Program-made: the position numbers and the translations under genes | The notes under the pieces: generated by a model | Database searches by the model: none | Seen by the model: only the letters and a program-made list of their open reading frames with translations | What the model was told of the DNA's origin: nothing | Source: Blepharisma japonicum | Taxonomy: Eukaryota > Ciliophora > Heterotrichea > Heterotrichida > Blepharismidae | NCBI GenBank assembly: GCA_949751835.1 | Contig: CATKHK010000054.1 | Span: 62,001-126,000, forward strand | Reading direction: 5' to 3' | DNA: 64,000 nt | Shown here: positions 14,101 through 24,123 of the stretch, piece by piece | How positions within the stretch are numbered: the stretch's first letter is position 1 | How the letters are laid out: every line of letters begins with the position of its first letter

Positions 14101-16651
14101 GAATGATGAAGAGATGAAAGTAGTTTGTCAAATTAATGAACTAGTAAAAGAAGTGACTCTTGAAAATCTTCAATTAGAAATAGATCAAGCTAATGGATTC
14201 AAAATATCATGCTTCAAGGTTTCAGGCACTATGAATGATTTATCTTTATGCAAAACTGCATTAAGCCAGCTCTCAGAAATTCCTAAATATTCAGAAATTG
14301 CCTCAACCCTCTCAGCAATACTTCCTGAGCCACGCCCAATTCCTAAATATTTTGAAAAATCTGAAATTCCAGACACTTATGTTGACGATCTCACTTCTTA
14401 TCCTTTACCAGCTATATGCTCTTATTATAAAAGTCTTGGAAAGCTCTTATACATTTTGATCTCAATATTTTCAAGTCTTTTTTCTAAAGGATTTTGTGGC
14501 TCTGAAGAAGAAGCTGCAGAAGAAGAGTCGGGCGAACAATTAGTTGAAGGGACTGGACTTGGAGAGGGCAAAGGAAATAAAGATATAGGAGAAGAATTAA
14601 TTGATGAAGAACAGTTCCAAGAACTTCAAAACCAAGAAGAAAGCGAACAAAAAGATGTGGATAAAGAAGGAGGAATGGATGTACGTGAAGAGTTTGAGGG
14701 AGAAGAAAGAAGTGCAGAAGGCAGTGAAGGAGAAGATATAGAAGGAAATGCTGAAGGAAATGAAAAACTTATGGAAGAAGAGCAAGAAGCCCGCAAGGCT
14801 GAAGGAGAAGTAAGGGAGTCTGCAAACCCAGAGATGACCAAAGAATCAGAAATGGAAGCCGGACTTCAGCCTCAAGATAGAGAAGGAGAAGCTGAAGACT
14901 TTGAAATGGCCCCTCCTGAGTCAGGATCTGAAGAAAACATGGACATGGACATCGACGCCAAAGAAGAAGACTTAATAAACGTGGATAAAAGAAACGAAGA
15001 CTATGAAAGCTCACAAGAAAACAGTGGAGATGAAAGCATGCAAGAAGACTCCGAAGCTGAACAAAATCAAACCAACGAACCCAACCTAAATGAATCAGAA
15101 ATGGAAGGCAAAGAATCAAAAGAAATAGAAGGATCAAGCGGAGAGGAAGAAGAAAAAAGATTAGAAGAATATAAGGACAGAGAATTCACAGATTATGATA
15201 AAGAAGCTTATGGAGTTGATAATCAAGCTGCGAACACTGATAAAATGAAAGGAAATGAAAATAAAGGAGAGCAGAATTCCAAAGATAAAGGCAGCTATAC
15301 TGATGTCATTAGCCAGATGAAAGGTGAATGAAACTCCCAGCAACAGCAACAGCAGAGTGAAACCGGCCAAAACCCAGAAACTGAAATAGAAGCTACTGTT
15401 AATGATGTAGAAACTGTAAATATGCCAGATGATATGAGCATCGAAAGGCCAGAATCTTCAAACATTTATACCTTTGATGAAAATTTCAATGATGTTACTT
15501 CTGCTCCCAGTTTAAAAAATAATCCCCAGCAAGAAGCAGGCAAACAAGTGCAGCCTAAAAAATCGGAACGTAAAGAAAGACCAAGAGAAGAAATCAAAAG
15601 TGAAAGCTTCAAAACTTTTGATAGCACAAAGAGAGATGAGCAGAGAAATGTGATACCAAAAATTGACATGATTAATTTCAATGATGGGAATGTTGGAAGA
15701 AAAGGAACTCATAGAACTGGAGGAGAAGAGGCCCCTATAAGCATAGATAATAGCGTTTTAGATCCTTTAGAAGAGCTTGAAAAACTTAGAAATCAAGTTA
15801 ATATGGAAGCTTTTGAAAAAGGACTTGCCGAATGGGAAAACTACGAAAGAGAAACTGCTTATATTGCGCAAGAGCTATGCGAACAATTAAGAATCATTCT
15901 TGAACCCACAAAAGCAAAAGGCCTTCAAGGGGATTATAAAACTGGTAAAAGAATCAATATGAAAAAAGTCATTGCTTATATTGCAAGTCAGTTCAGAAAA
16001 GATAAAATTTGGCTAAGAAGAACTAGGCCTACTGCCAGAGAATATCAAGTACTGCTAGCTATTGATGATTCTTTTAGTATGAAACAGCATGGACTAGGAG
16101 ACATTGCGAAAAAAGGCTTATCTATTTTGGCCCAAGCTTTACATAAGCTTGAAGTAGGAGAACTCGGGGTTGCTGGTATCAGAAATGGTATGAATTTATT
16201 GCATGACTTTGGCCGGCCATTTTCAAGTGATGAAGGAGGCTTTATCATGTCTCAGCTTGATTTTGAATATGGAAGAGATGTGGGCTCTGATACAGCATAT
16301 CCAAGATTTATGCAGCAGTGCTATGATTATTTAGAAAAATGTGGAAACCAAAATATGCAGCTCGTTATTATTATTTCTGATGGAAGACTTAATAAAAACA
16401 AAGTCAGGCCATGGGTCAGAAAAAATGAAGGGATATTCTTTTTATTTGTAATTGTCGATAATCAAGAAAGTTCTATTATGGATATGCAGAGCGTTGTGTT
16501 TGAGAAAAAAGATGGGAAAAATGTTGTGAAAAAGACATCATATTTGGAAGATTTTCCTTTTGAATATTATGTTGTGGTACAAAATCCAGGGTTACTGGTT
16601 ACAATTTTGCTGGATGTCATTAAGCAGTGGTTTGAGCTTATGAAAGAATAA
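5153..16651 (+). CDS. MDN1: Midasin (Rea1), AAA ATPase of 60S ribosome assembly
   Basis: One 3,832-aa frame, held open through eight TGA codons read as Trp (8873, 9338, 10217, 10727, 10844, 10988, 11150, 15329). Six AAA modules carry Walker A motifs near residues 44, 344, 742, 1042, 1347 and 1625 (for example GPPSSGKTT, GETGCGKTT, GDHSVGKTS). A helical linker follows, then an acidic stretch at about 3115-3350. The C-terminal MIDAS domain has the DxSxS motif (IDDSFSM, about 3636). Midasin is a nuclear dynein-like motor that pulls assembly factors off pre-60S particles through its MIDAS domain. Yeast and human forms are about 4,900-5,600 aa, so the linker here is short. No intron is needed, though a phase-1 15-nt intron without a stop could hide. 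Confidence 0.96.
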
Positions 16652-17057
16652 ATAAAATTAATATCTAATCATTTTCTTTATTTTATTGTATTCCCTAGTC
16701 TTTATATGGTAAATAAGTTTTCACTTGATAAAGTGGCTATTTTCAATATAATAGCCAGTTAAATATTTTACTGTATTATATTCACAAATATGTCAGATCT
16801 TAATAATAATTTTTTAAATCTCTTAATTCCTACCGCAAACAGTTTCTTCATACCTATATCGAATTCTATTATAAAATAAAGTAACCTGAAATTAGATTCT
16901 GATATCAAAATCAATTAAAAAAATTATTTCCTATATGAGCAGATTTCAATAATAATTCTTATTCTTTATAAAAAACCTATAGAACTTCCAATACAAAATT
17001 AAATAGTTATTAAATTTATTTGAAAGCTTCCATTATTATTTTATATCCAACCGTAAT
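16652..17057. other. Intergenic spacer after midasin
   Basis: An AT-rich spacer between midasin and the selenoprotein-W-like gene. It holds one clear inverted repeat (listed separately) and no convincing reading frame. The promoter of the next gene presumably lies in its last part, but I can name no motif. Confidence 0.5.
16731..16760. repeat. Inverted repeat / hairpin downstream of midasin
   Basis: The 8-bp perfect arms TGGCTATT (16734-16741) and AATAGCCA (16750-16757) enclose an 8-nt loop, with two more pairs after a G-G mismatch. It starts about 80 nt past the midasin stop. It could be a 3'-end processing or terminator-like structure. The 14-nt word CAATATAATAGCCA in it recurs at 17669-17682, without a matching arm. 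Confidence 0.4.
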
Positions 17058-17318
17058 ATGGAAAGCAAGAAGGTTCGGGTATGGATCTGTGGATCTTGAG
17101 GTTACTGGAATAAGGCCAATTTAACTAAACAAGCTTTAATGCAAGAATTAAACTTATCAGACTCTCAAATCGAGTGCATGCCAGGTGAGTCAAGACAACT
17201 CAAAGTCGACGTTGTTGTTGGAGGACAATCCCACACTGTAATCAGCAGAAAAGGAGGAGACTTCTTCCCAAGACAAGCACCAATGGAAATTGTAGAGGCT
17301 GTAAGAAAATACTTCTAA
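17058..17318 (+). CDS. SELENOW: Selenoprotein W-like (Rdx family), candidate Sec at UGA
   Basis: A small 86-aa thioredoxin-fold protein. Its N-terminus reads VRVWICGS-(TGA)-GYWNKA, with the TGA at 17097-17099, codon 14. In the SelW/Rdx family this loop is CxxU or CxxC (C-G-x-U-G-Y), so the TGA sits exactly at the redox selenocysteine. The family's later signatures are present: a QELNL-like helix, an ECMPGESRQLKVDV strand, SRKGGDFFP, then a C-terminal helix. Trp at 9 and 17 are encoded by TGG. Elsewhere in this window TGA means Trp, but Trp here would destroy the redox pair. A SECIS-like hairpin starts 4 nt after the TAA stop. SelW proteins are small cytosolic glutathione- or thioredoxin-linked redox proteins. 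Confidence 0.85.
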
Positions 17319-17321
17319 CTT

Positions 17322-17375
17322 CTCAATATCTATGTGAAGGGGTCACTTAAAGTTTAGTGGCTTCTGAGGATAGAG
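17322..17375 (+). promoter_or_regulatory. Candidate SECIS element in the 3' UTR of the SelW-like gene
   Basis: This sequence folds as a eukaryotic SECIS. Helix I: CTC-AA-TATC (17322-17330) pairs with GATAGAG (17369-17375), with AA bulged. A 5' internal-loop stretch TATG follows. The quartet is UGAA (17335-17338) against UGAG (17365-17368), giving the tandem G.A/A.G pairs. Helix II has nine unbroken pairs between 17339-17347 and 17356-17364, some G-U. The apical loop carries AAA at 17349-17351. About 11 nt separate the core UGA from the loop adenines, the usual spacing. Deviations are G before the core UGA (usually A) and G at the last quartet position. It lies about 236 nt after the UGA codon. 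Confidence 0.8.
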
Positions 17376-17973
17376 CAAGCTAGAATAATCTTTAATAACT
17401 TTTCTTTTTAAAAACTAGAAGGTTGCTATTTACTTTTTTTCTGATCAGTTGAAACACGTGAAAAAGATATTAATAGAGAATTATAGTGCTTCTATGAAAT
17501 GGAAATTATAGCAAAAAATCACTTTTTCAATTTCGTATAAATATTTATAACATAAAGCAATGACTTCTTTTAAAATTATTTCTTACTAAAATTTATTTAT
17601 ATATATAATTTTTATAAAACTAAATTAACCCTTTGTGAGTATAATATATAAGTAATTATTAGATCTTGCAATATAATAGCCAAAAATTCTATGAAAATTG
17701 ATTTAAAAGTATCAAAGCAATAATTTAGTGTGAATAAATGATGTTTCAATGATTCGAAAGGCTAGAAGAAAAAACCTCATCATTTTCAAGCTACTTGATT
17801 ATAAATTCATAATATATTATCCTTTACTCATTTAAAGGTAAAGTCTTAAGCCGCTTCTCACTTTGCATCTTCATAAAAGCCCAAAGCTCTTCCAAATCCT
17901 TTATTCCTCACAACTATATCCTCTAAATTTGAAATTAGACTGTTCTCAATAACTAATTCGTGGATTAAATAAA
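17376..17973. other. Intergenic spacer before the SOD-like gene
   Basis: About 600 nt of AT-rich sequence. The longest frame I noticed is a 24-codon stretch at about 17739, which is not convincing. The last 100 nt presumably hold the promoter and 5' UTR of the next gene. No RNA gene was recognised. Confidence 0.45.
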
Positions 17974-18507
17974 ATGGCATTAACTCGAATAGCTGCAGGC
18001 TTTACTCTCTTATTCACTTCTACCACCTTATCCTCCTCCAACGAAAGAGCCAATACAGAAGTCAAAGCTCGTGCAACTTTAACAGGGAAACTTGTCTCAG
18101 GAGAAGCTGAATTTTTCCAGCCTCGTTATACATTGAACACTGAAATCTCCATCAAAGCAACTGGACTTAACCCAAATAAACCACATGGTCTACAAATTCA
18201 TGAGGCAGGAAAAGACGGACAAGTTGCAGAAATTTACAACCCATTTGCGAGAAAGCATGGAGGTCCTTGGAGCACAGAAAGAAAAGTAGGAGATCTAGGA
18301 AACATCAAGGGAGATGAAAAAGGGGAAGGAACCCTAAAGGTTTCTGACCCATATGTAAAATTGAGCGGGAAGTTCTCTGTTATTGGAAAAATTCTTGCAA
18401 TTCATGAAAATCCAGATGATCTTGGATATGGGAGAAATGAGCAAAGTCTTATTGATGGGCAGGCTGGGCCAGCAATGTCAAGTGGATCCATCAGCCAAGT
18501 AAGCTAA
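17974..18507 (+). CDS. Secreted Cu/Zn superoxide dismutase-like protein with lost metal ligands
   Basis: A 177-aa protein with a signal-peptide-like N-terminus (about residues 1-25, hydrophobic AAGFTLLF). The SOD1 fold is clear: GLQIHEAG, NPFARKHGGP, ERKVGDLGNI, AIHENPDDLGYGRNEQSL and a C-terminal AGPAMSSGSI. Compared with the seven canonical ligands, only four remain: His76, His95, Asp107 and His144. The first Cu His is Gln74, the bridging His is Ile87, and one Zn His is Lys104. The structural disulfide cysteines and the active-site Arg are also gone. Both metal sites are therefore broken, and dismutase activity is unlikely. It may act as a binding or structural protein, or bind a metal differently. 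The frame is intact with no sign of decay. Confidence 0.85.
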   Translation: MALTRIAAGFTLLFTSTTLSSSNERANTEVKARATLTGKLVSGEAEFFQPRYTLNTEISIKATGLNPNKPHGLQIHEAGKDGQVAEIYNPFARKHGGPWSTERKVGDLGNIKGDEKGEGTLKVSDPYVKLSGKFSVIGKILAIHENPDDLGYGRNEQSLIDGQAGPAMSSGSISQVS

Positions 18508-18531
18508 AAAATTAGATACTTTGATGAAAAA

Positions 18532-19692
18532 TTAGTTAAATGGTTTATAAGAATTTAAAACAGATGATCTCGCAAAGGAATCTTGATCAAGATCACTTTT
18601 CATTAGTCTGCCTGAGTTCATTAAACTTTTGTACCTATTATCGATTTCTTCGACTTCTTTGTCGAGGATTCTCTCTTGGATGCTAGGCTTTTTTGTATGA
18701 TGAGAGTGGGTATGTGATTTTTTGGGAGGTTTGGTGGAGTAGTCTTCAGACTTTTTCTTGGTTTTTCTATGTTCTCGTTTTTCTGTGAGCTCTCGAAAAT
18801 ATTGCTCGTTTTGACGATTCTGCTCAATTAAAACGTCTTTGCTTTCTTCTAGCTGATTTATGGTGGACCGTAGAATTTCGATTTCTCTTCTGAGTTGTTC
18901 GATTTCTTTTTGCTGGGTGTCTGCTAAGTCTTGTAAAAATTTATTTTTGTATTCCATTTCTCTTACTTTATGACTTTCATATAAGGCTCTGTTTTGCTTT
19001 TGCTTATCTGAGCCTCTGGAAGAAGAAAGTTCTCTTTGCAATTGAGTTATGAATTTTTGGGCTTCTTCAAGCTCACTTTTAAGCTGATTCTTTTCTACTT
19101 CAAAACCACTAGTATGCTCTTCAGTTTCTTTGACCTCAGTTTTAATTTTATTTATTGTGTTTTCTAGTTTTTGTGTTTTAGAAGACTCATAGTCTAAATC
19201 AGTTTTTAAAACATTTGATTCTTGCTTAACTCGATCAAGCTCCGCTGATATCTGCCTATTTTGATCTTCAAGCAGCAAAATTCTACGTCCACATCTTTTG
19301 AATTCATCTTCATAATCAAATATTTTTTTCTTATTTGCTTCTAATTGCTGCTGGCTATCTTCCAATTGTCTAATTGTTTCCTCTTTATCTTTTTGTGCTC
19401 TTTCTCTTTCAACTATAATTTGCCTTTTTAATTGTTGATTTTCTTTATCAAGAACAGCTGCTTTTTCTGTTAAAGCTCTAATACAATTAGCAACAGCTTT
19501 TGAGTTAGTTTTTTTATCTTCTAATATAGAAGATGATTTTAAATCTTGAAGCGGGCTCGGAGATGTGTCAAATCTAAAATCAGGACTATAAGAGCTAAAT
19601 TCTGGGTTTTGAGAAGACTGGAGCACTTTGCTTTTTGGCGAAATATATTGTTCTTTATATGAATTCATTCCTTTTTCGAATGATTTATCCAT
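18532..19692 (-). CDS. Coiled-coil protein, unrecognised
   Basis: A 386-aa protein. A Ser/Pro-rich N-terminal 65 residues precede a long heptad-rich coiled coil at about 70-300 (many E/K/Q/R with periodic L/I). A basic His/Lys-rich patch follows (KKSHTHSHHTKKPS), then a short conserved-looking tail (EEIDNRYKSLMNSGR). It ends TAA and uses neither TGA nor introns. The layout would suit a centrosomal, basal-body or cytoskeletal linker, and there is faint similarity to CEP57-type proteins at CIRALTEKAAVL. I cannot assign a family. It diverges from the next gene with 157 bp between start codons. Confidence 0.75.
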   Translation of the reverse strand: MDKSFEKGMNSYKEQYISPKSKVLQSSQNPEFSSYSPDFRFDTSPSPLQDLKSSSILEDKKTNSKAVANCIRALTEKAAVLDKENQQLKRQIIVERERAQKDKEETIRQLEDSQQQLEANKKKIFDYEDEFKRCGRRILLLEDQNRQISAELDRVKQESNVLKTDLDYESSKTQKLENTINKIKTEVKETEEHTSGFEVEKNQLKSELEEAQKFITQLQRELSSSRGSDKQKQNRALYESHKVREMEYKNKFLQDLADTQQKEIEQLRREIEILRSTINQLEESKDVLIEQNRQNEQYFRELTEKREHRKTKKKSEDYSTKPPKKSHTHSHHTKKPSIQERILDKEVEEIDNRYKSLMNSGRLMKSDLDQDSFARSSVLNSYKPFN

Positions 19693-19849
19693 TTATATTG
19701 AAATTCATAATTAAAATGAGCAATTTTTTTGCATATGTTTTCCATGCTAAACAAAATTTTATTCAAATTAAGTATGCTCAGAAAGCTAATTATTATTTAT
19801 TTATCACAATTATTCTCCTGAGTTGATAAATTTATGAATAAAAGTGAAA

Positions 19850-20740
19850 ATGTCTAGAAAGATCAATTCAAAACATAATCATTCCAAACTCAAAAATATA
19901 TCCGCATTTCCAAAATTGCCAAAACATTTTGCTGAACAAGTGATCGACCTTGAGTCTGACCTTGATACAAATTGTACCGCCCTTGGTGCATCAAAATTAG
20001 TCGAGCTCTACTCAGTGATTTTTATTTAGGCTGCTGTAGAATATTATGGTTCAATAAAAGACACCCGATATTTGCATTATAAAGAACGTATCCAGCAATT
20101 GCTGGCCAGAGATGATGTAATTAATGTTTTGAACAATAATCAGCCAACAAAGTTGGAGCGCAGCAGAAGTGAAGATATGCTTCCTAGCAACGAGTTTGAG
20201 CTAGAAGAATTTAAAATTCCTAAATCCGACCAAATAAATTTGCATTTTACTTCACCTTTAGCAATAAAAAAAGATGCAGAAGATATAATTAATCACCATC
20301 TCAATACAAGTAACTCTACAAGTGAAAAAATATGTGAAAATCTTAGAAGCCAAGAAGGAAAACATCTAGAGAGAAGATTAAAGCAAAGGAGGGCAAATAG
20401 TCCTCAGATTTTGCACAAATCAGATTTAGCACCTGTAGAAGCTGTTATGAAAATCACTGCAGAGCAAAAGCTTGAAAGGTATCAAGATGAGATCGAAAAA
20501 GTAATGGAAAAATATATTGAGGAAAAAATTACAAGGATCCAAACAATTAAAGGCAATTATAAAGAGCAGATAAACGAGCTAGCTGCTGGGATGAATAATG
20601 GTAAAAGATATATAGAAACTATGGAACTTCTTAGGAAGCAGATGGAACGGGATATGGAAAGTGAGATTAATCTTGTGACAGAACAATTGGATCTTGAAAG
20701 GAAGAAAGAAATTTCACAAATCAAGAAAAAATTCAAATAA
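19850..20740 (+). CDS. Coiled-coil protein with one mini-intron, unrecognised
   Basis: A 291-aa protein in two exons. The intron is 20015-20029 (GTGATTTTTATTTAG, phase 0), which would give an in-frame TAG if retained. Splicing joins KLVELYS to AAVEYYGSIKDTR, and the downstream frame continues to a TAA at 20738. The first 90 residues look globular and helical. The C-terminal third (about 190-291) is a charged coiled coil (QDEIEKVMEKYIEEKI, ERDMESEINLVTEQ). The start ATG at 19850 was chosen over an upstream in-frame GTG. The intron begins GTGA rather than GTAA. I do not recognise the family. Confidence 0.8.
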
Positions 20741-20931
20741 ATATACTTTTAGATTAATAATGCTCCATTTCAGAAAATAATGATTGTCTTATATAATTAA
20801 AGAAAGTAAAAAGTGAATTTTTAATAATTCTGTTGGTAAGAATAAAAAGCACATTAATTTATTTGAAAAATGCTAATCATTGTAATTTTTAATGTTTTAG
20901 AAGTTATATTTCAACGAGTTATAATAAAAAT

Positions 20932-21384
20932 ATGGCTACCTTAAATACTGAAGAGCGCGAAGATTGCCAAGATATTTTCAAGCTTCTTGATCACAACCAA
21001 AACAATACGATAGAATTTTCAGAGCTAGGGAAAGGTTTAAGAGGTCTTGGCTTGAATCCAACAGAAGCAGAGGTTCGGGATCTATTAACAGCATTTGATA
21101 AAAACCATGACAATAAACTTAGTGAAGCAGAGTTTCGGGGGGTTTATAAGAGATGCCTAAGCTCTTCATCAGTTACTGAACAAGAAATAAGAGACGAATT
21201 TAAAAAACTTGACAAGAATCAAGATGGAATGTTAGATTCAAGGGAGTTAAGACATATATTAACGACTGGAGAAGAGGCATTAACACAAGAAGAGGCAGAT
21301 CAACTGATAAGAGATTTTGATAGGGATGGAAATGGATTACTCAACATTGAAGAGTTTGTGAACGGCATTTTGAGCCGCGTATAG
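20932..21384 (+). CDS. Calmodulin-like four-EF-hand calcium-binding protein
   Basis: A 150-aa protein with four EF-hands in the calmodulin arrangement: loops DHNQNNTIEFSE, DKNHDNKLSEAE, DKNQDGMLDSRE and DRDGNGLLNIEE. The first loop has Asn where the central Gly is usual, and the second likewise; loops three and four look canonical for calcium. The linker RCLSSSSVTEQEIRDEFKKL replaces calmodulin's central helix. Length matches calmodulin (149 aa), but divergence marks it as a calmodulin or centrin relative rather than calmodulin itself. It probably acts as a calcium sensor for ciliary or cortical targets. No intron. Confidence 0.9.
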   Translation: MATLNTEEREDCQDIFKLLDHNQNNTIEFSELGKGLRGLGLNPTEAEVRDLLTAFDKNHDNKLSEAEFRGVYKRCLSSSSVTEQEIRDEFKKLDKNQDGMLDSRELRHILTTGEEALTQEEADQLIRDFDRDGNGLLNIEEFVNGILSRV

Positions 21385-21524
21385 ACAATGGTTTTAATGT
21401 TTAACTTTCAAATTTAATTATGAAAAATTGATGGTTTTGAGAATATTTGATTAGAATCAGGTAAAAATGTGTGTTAATAATTTTTAAATAGTGAAATTCA
21501 TTCAGTAAAATAATCAGTTAAAAT

Positions 21525-23279
21525 TTATGACATGAGGGAGCCGTTCTTTTTTCTTGCAGCTGCCTGAGCTCTGCTCAGCTGTGCTGACAAAGAATCACAC
21601 TGTTGTCTGTATTTCAGAGCTTCTTCTTCAGTTGATTTCAAAGCATTTCTAAGCTCTTCTATTTCATTATCATTTCTTATAGGCTCTTCTTGCTTGGTTT
21701 CTTCTTGTATATTTTTATTTAAGTCCTCATACATTTTCTTAATCTGGCTATGGCTTTCTTTTTCAGACTCTAATTCATTTTCAAGTTTTTCAAGCTCTTC
21801 TTCGAGACTCCCAATTTTTTTACTTAAAATTGATCTTTGACCTAGCAATGCTTCATTTTCTTGCTTTAGCTTTGCAATTTCTTGCTGGTTAGCTTTTTCT
21901 TTTATGAGCTCCTTATTTTGCTCTCTATATATAATTTACTCTAATATCTCATTTTTTTTCTGCATTTCCCCTAAAGCACTTTTCAGATTTTTAATTTTTT
22001 CTTGATATTTCGAAACTTTGGCATTTAAAATCTCTAGCTCTTGAGAAGTAAACTCAATTTGAGTGCTCATTTTCTTTTCCATCTCTTCATACTTCTCTAG
22101 ATCCTGCTCTTTTACAATCTTCATTTCCAATTCTTTTTCAGCTCCAATCTGCTTCTCTTTCAATGTTTCGTTTTCAGTTCTCAATTCTTTTATTTCCTCT
22201 TCTTTTTCTTGGACTTTTTTTCTTAATTTTTGTTTATTCACAATAGCCATATTAAGCTCATTTTTGAGCTTTTCAATTTCTTCAGACAGCTCTGTCTCTT
22301 TTCCCCCTTCATTTTGATAATTAAGCATTGTTTGATAAGCTTCAATAGTTTCTTTCATTTCTCCTTCTAATGCTTTAAGCTCTCTTTTTTGTCTTTTTTT
22401 ATCTTTATTTAGTTCGAAATTTTCATTTGCCAAATTATTAAGCTCATTAAGAGCAATTTCAAGCTCAACTGCATAGTCAATATTAACATTCCTTGGAAGC
22501 TCTTGAGAAAACATCCCATCAATCGCTCGAGAGTGTATTAAATAATTCCTCACCGCAAAAGCTCTAACAGTCATCACAATTAAATCTCTATTTTGTCTTG
22601 ACATACACTGTACTGACATTTTCCTGTTATAAGGTAGCTCTTCAGTCTCATTTATTGCAGCAACTCCTTCATTTAAGATAAAAATCAGCTTTTTACTATC
22701 TGAGTGATGAAGGATAATTTTTGGATAGTCAATTGAATAAGAAGTTGAAAATGAGTTTGCTGTATCAAGAGTTCCATCTCTTTGATAAACTTCTAATTTA
22801 AGCATTGTCTGGTTTATTTCTAATACAGCTTCATCATTTCTTGCTAAATGGTCTAATAAATCACTAGAGTAGTATAGCGTAAATTTGGAGGTGCCACTAG
22901 ATAAAATATATTCTAAGTTTTTCCTTATATTGGGATCTAATGCTAATTGCCCACATACAGCTTCAGCTGTTCCTTGTCCATCATGAGGATCTACAGGAGT
23001 GGCTTCAACTGCTATGCAGGATCCTATATCTTCACATGTAGGCTGGTAAGCACTAAATATTAATTACTTGCTAGTAATTCCAGGGATTAAATAAGTTCTA
23101 TCTCCTGTTATTCTTTTTCATTTGCACTCCATAAGAATTGGGATATTGCTTGCATTTGTGGCTTTTGCTATAAATGCTGATATATTGGTTTCTTCGTATT
23201 TCACTTCAAGCTCAAAGTTGTATGTAAATTCTCCTCTTACCTCAATCTTTTGTTTTGCTTTGAGAAATTTTAAACTCAT
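21525..23279 (-). CDS. A9-like (AIR9-type) domain plus long coiled coil
   Basis: A 574-aa protein in three exons; both introns are 15 nt and phase 2: 23053-23067 (GTAATTAATATTTAG) and 21925-21939 (GTAAATTATATATAG). One TGA is read as Trp (ECKWKRITGDR). The N-terminal region has the pattern of A9 repeats of plant/trypanosome AIR9 proteins: WKRITGDRTYLIPGI, YQPTCEDIGSCIAVEATPV, GTAEAVCG. A middle globular part includes YPKIILHHSDSKKLIFIL. From about residue 290 to the end it is coiled coil. AIR9 proteins bind microtubules, so a cytoskeletal role is reasonable by inference. It ends convergently with the EF-hand gene, 140 nt apart. Confidence 0.8.
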
Positions 23280-23556
23280 TTTTATTTAAGTATAACAAAA
23301 ATATAAATAAGCAATTTAGGAAGTAAATAACATTTATAAAGTGAATAAACTTTTTCGTATATAAATTTAGAAATTCTTCATTTCATTTTTCAAATAAGAT
23401 TATCATTTCCCCAGATTAATCATATTCAGTTAAAGTTAATTTTATAAACTTATAAAGGAATTTTATTTTAAAGAATAAAATTTCATATATACAATAGTAA
23501 ATCGGAGGAAATCCGGATATCACTATTTAAAATAAATGTTCTAATTGACGAAACAA

Positions 23557-23877
23557 ATGGTAAATTTCGAGCATGCTTTATTTGGGTGTTTTAGGGATAT
23601 TTATAGCTGCCTGATCATATGTTTACTTCCTGGAGGCTATTGCATTTATCAAGGCCTAACAGTTTCTAAAGCAACAGGAGAGCATTGCGCAGTAGCATGC
23701 TGTTGCCCTTTAATTTTATGCTGTGTAGGAGCTGCAGTGAATAGAGGCAAAATTAGGGATAAATATATCATTGGAGGGACTTTTTGTGCAGATTGTTGGC
23801 TTCATTTTTTGTGTGGGCCATGCGCTGCATGCCAAGAATACAGAGAAGTAAATCAAAGGGAGATGCAAAATAATTAA
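23557..23877 (+). CDS. PLAC8-family cysteine-rich protein
   Basis: A 106-aa protein with the PLAC8/cornifelin layout: FGCFRDIYSCLIICLLPGG, a CCCPLILCC cluster, RGKIRDKYIIGGTFCADCW, and the C-terminal CGPCAACQEYREV signature. PLAC8 proteins (including plant PCR and FW2.2) are small membrane-associated proteins linked to metal transport or cell-size control. The start at 23557 is the first ATG after a stop; an in-frame TTG lies 12 nt upstream. Two hydrophobic Cys-rich segments could be membrane hairpins. No TGA or intron. Confidence 0.85.
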   Translation: MVNFEHALFGCFRDIYSCLIICLLPGGYCIYQGLTVSKATGEHCAVACCCPLILCCVGAAVNRGKIRDKYIIGGTFCADCWLHFLCGPCAACQEYREVNQREMQNN

Positions 23878-24123
23878 ATCTCTTTTTCTCAAAACCTTAA
23901 ATGTGATGAAGATAAATATAAGTAGCTTCTTTTCTGAGGTTGATGCATAAAGAAACTCGATAGAGCAATAGTTCCAGGCCTAGTTTCAGGGCTATTTATT
24001 AAGAGAATTAACTCTATAAGTCTGACTTATTTGCTTAATTTGATTTTTGAATATTATTTAATTCACCTAATATGATAGTCACACAATATTACGTAATCAC
24101 AATCCTTGACTATACTATTTTTA

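Noticed and set aside
17739-17813. 24-codon frame before the SOD-like gene
   Set aside because: Too short, no conserved feature, and typical for the base composition.
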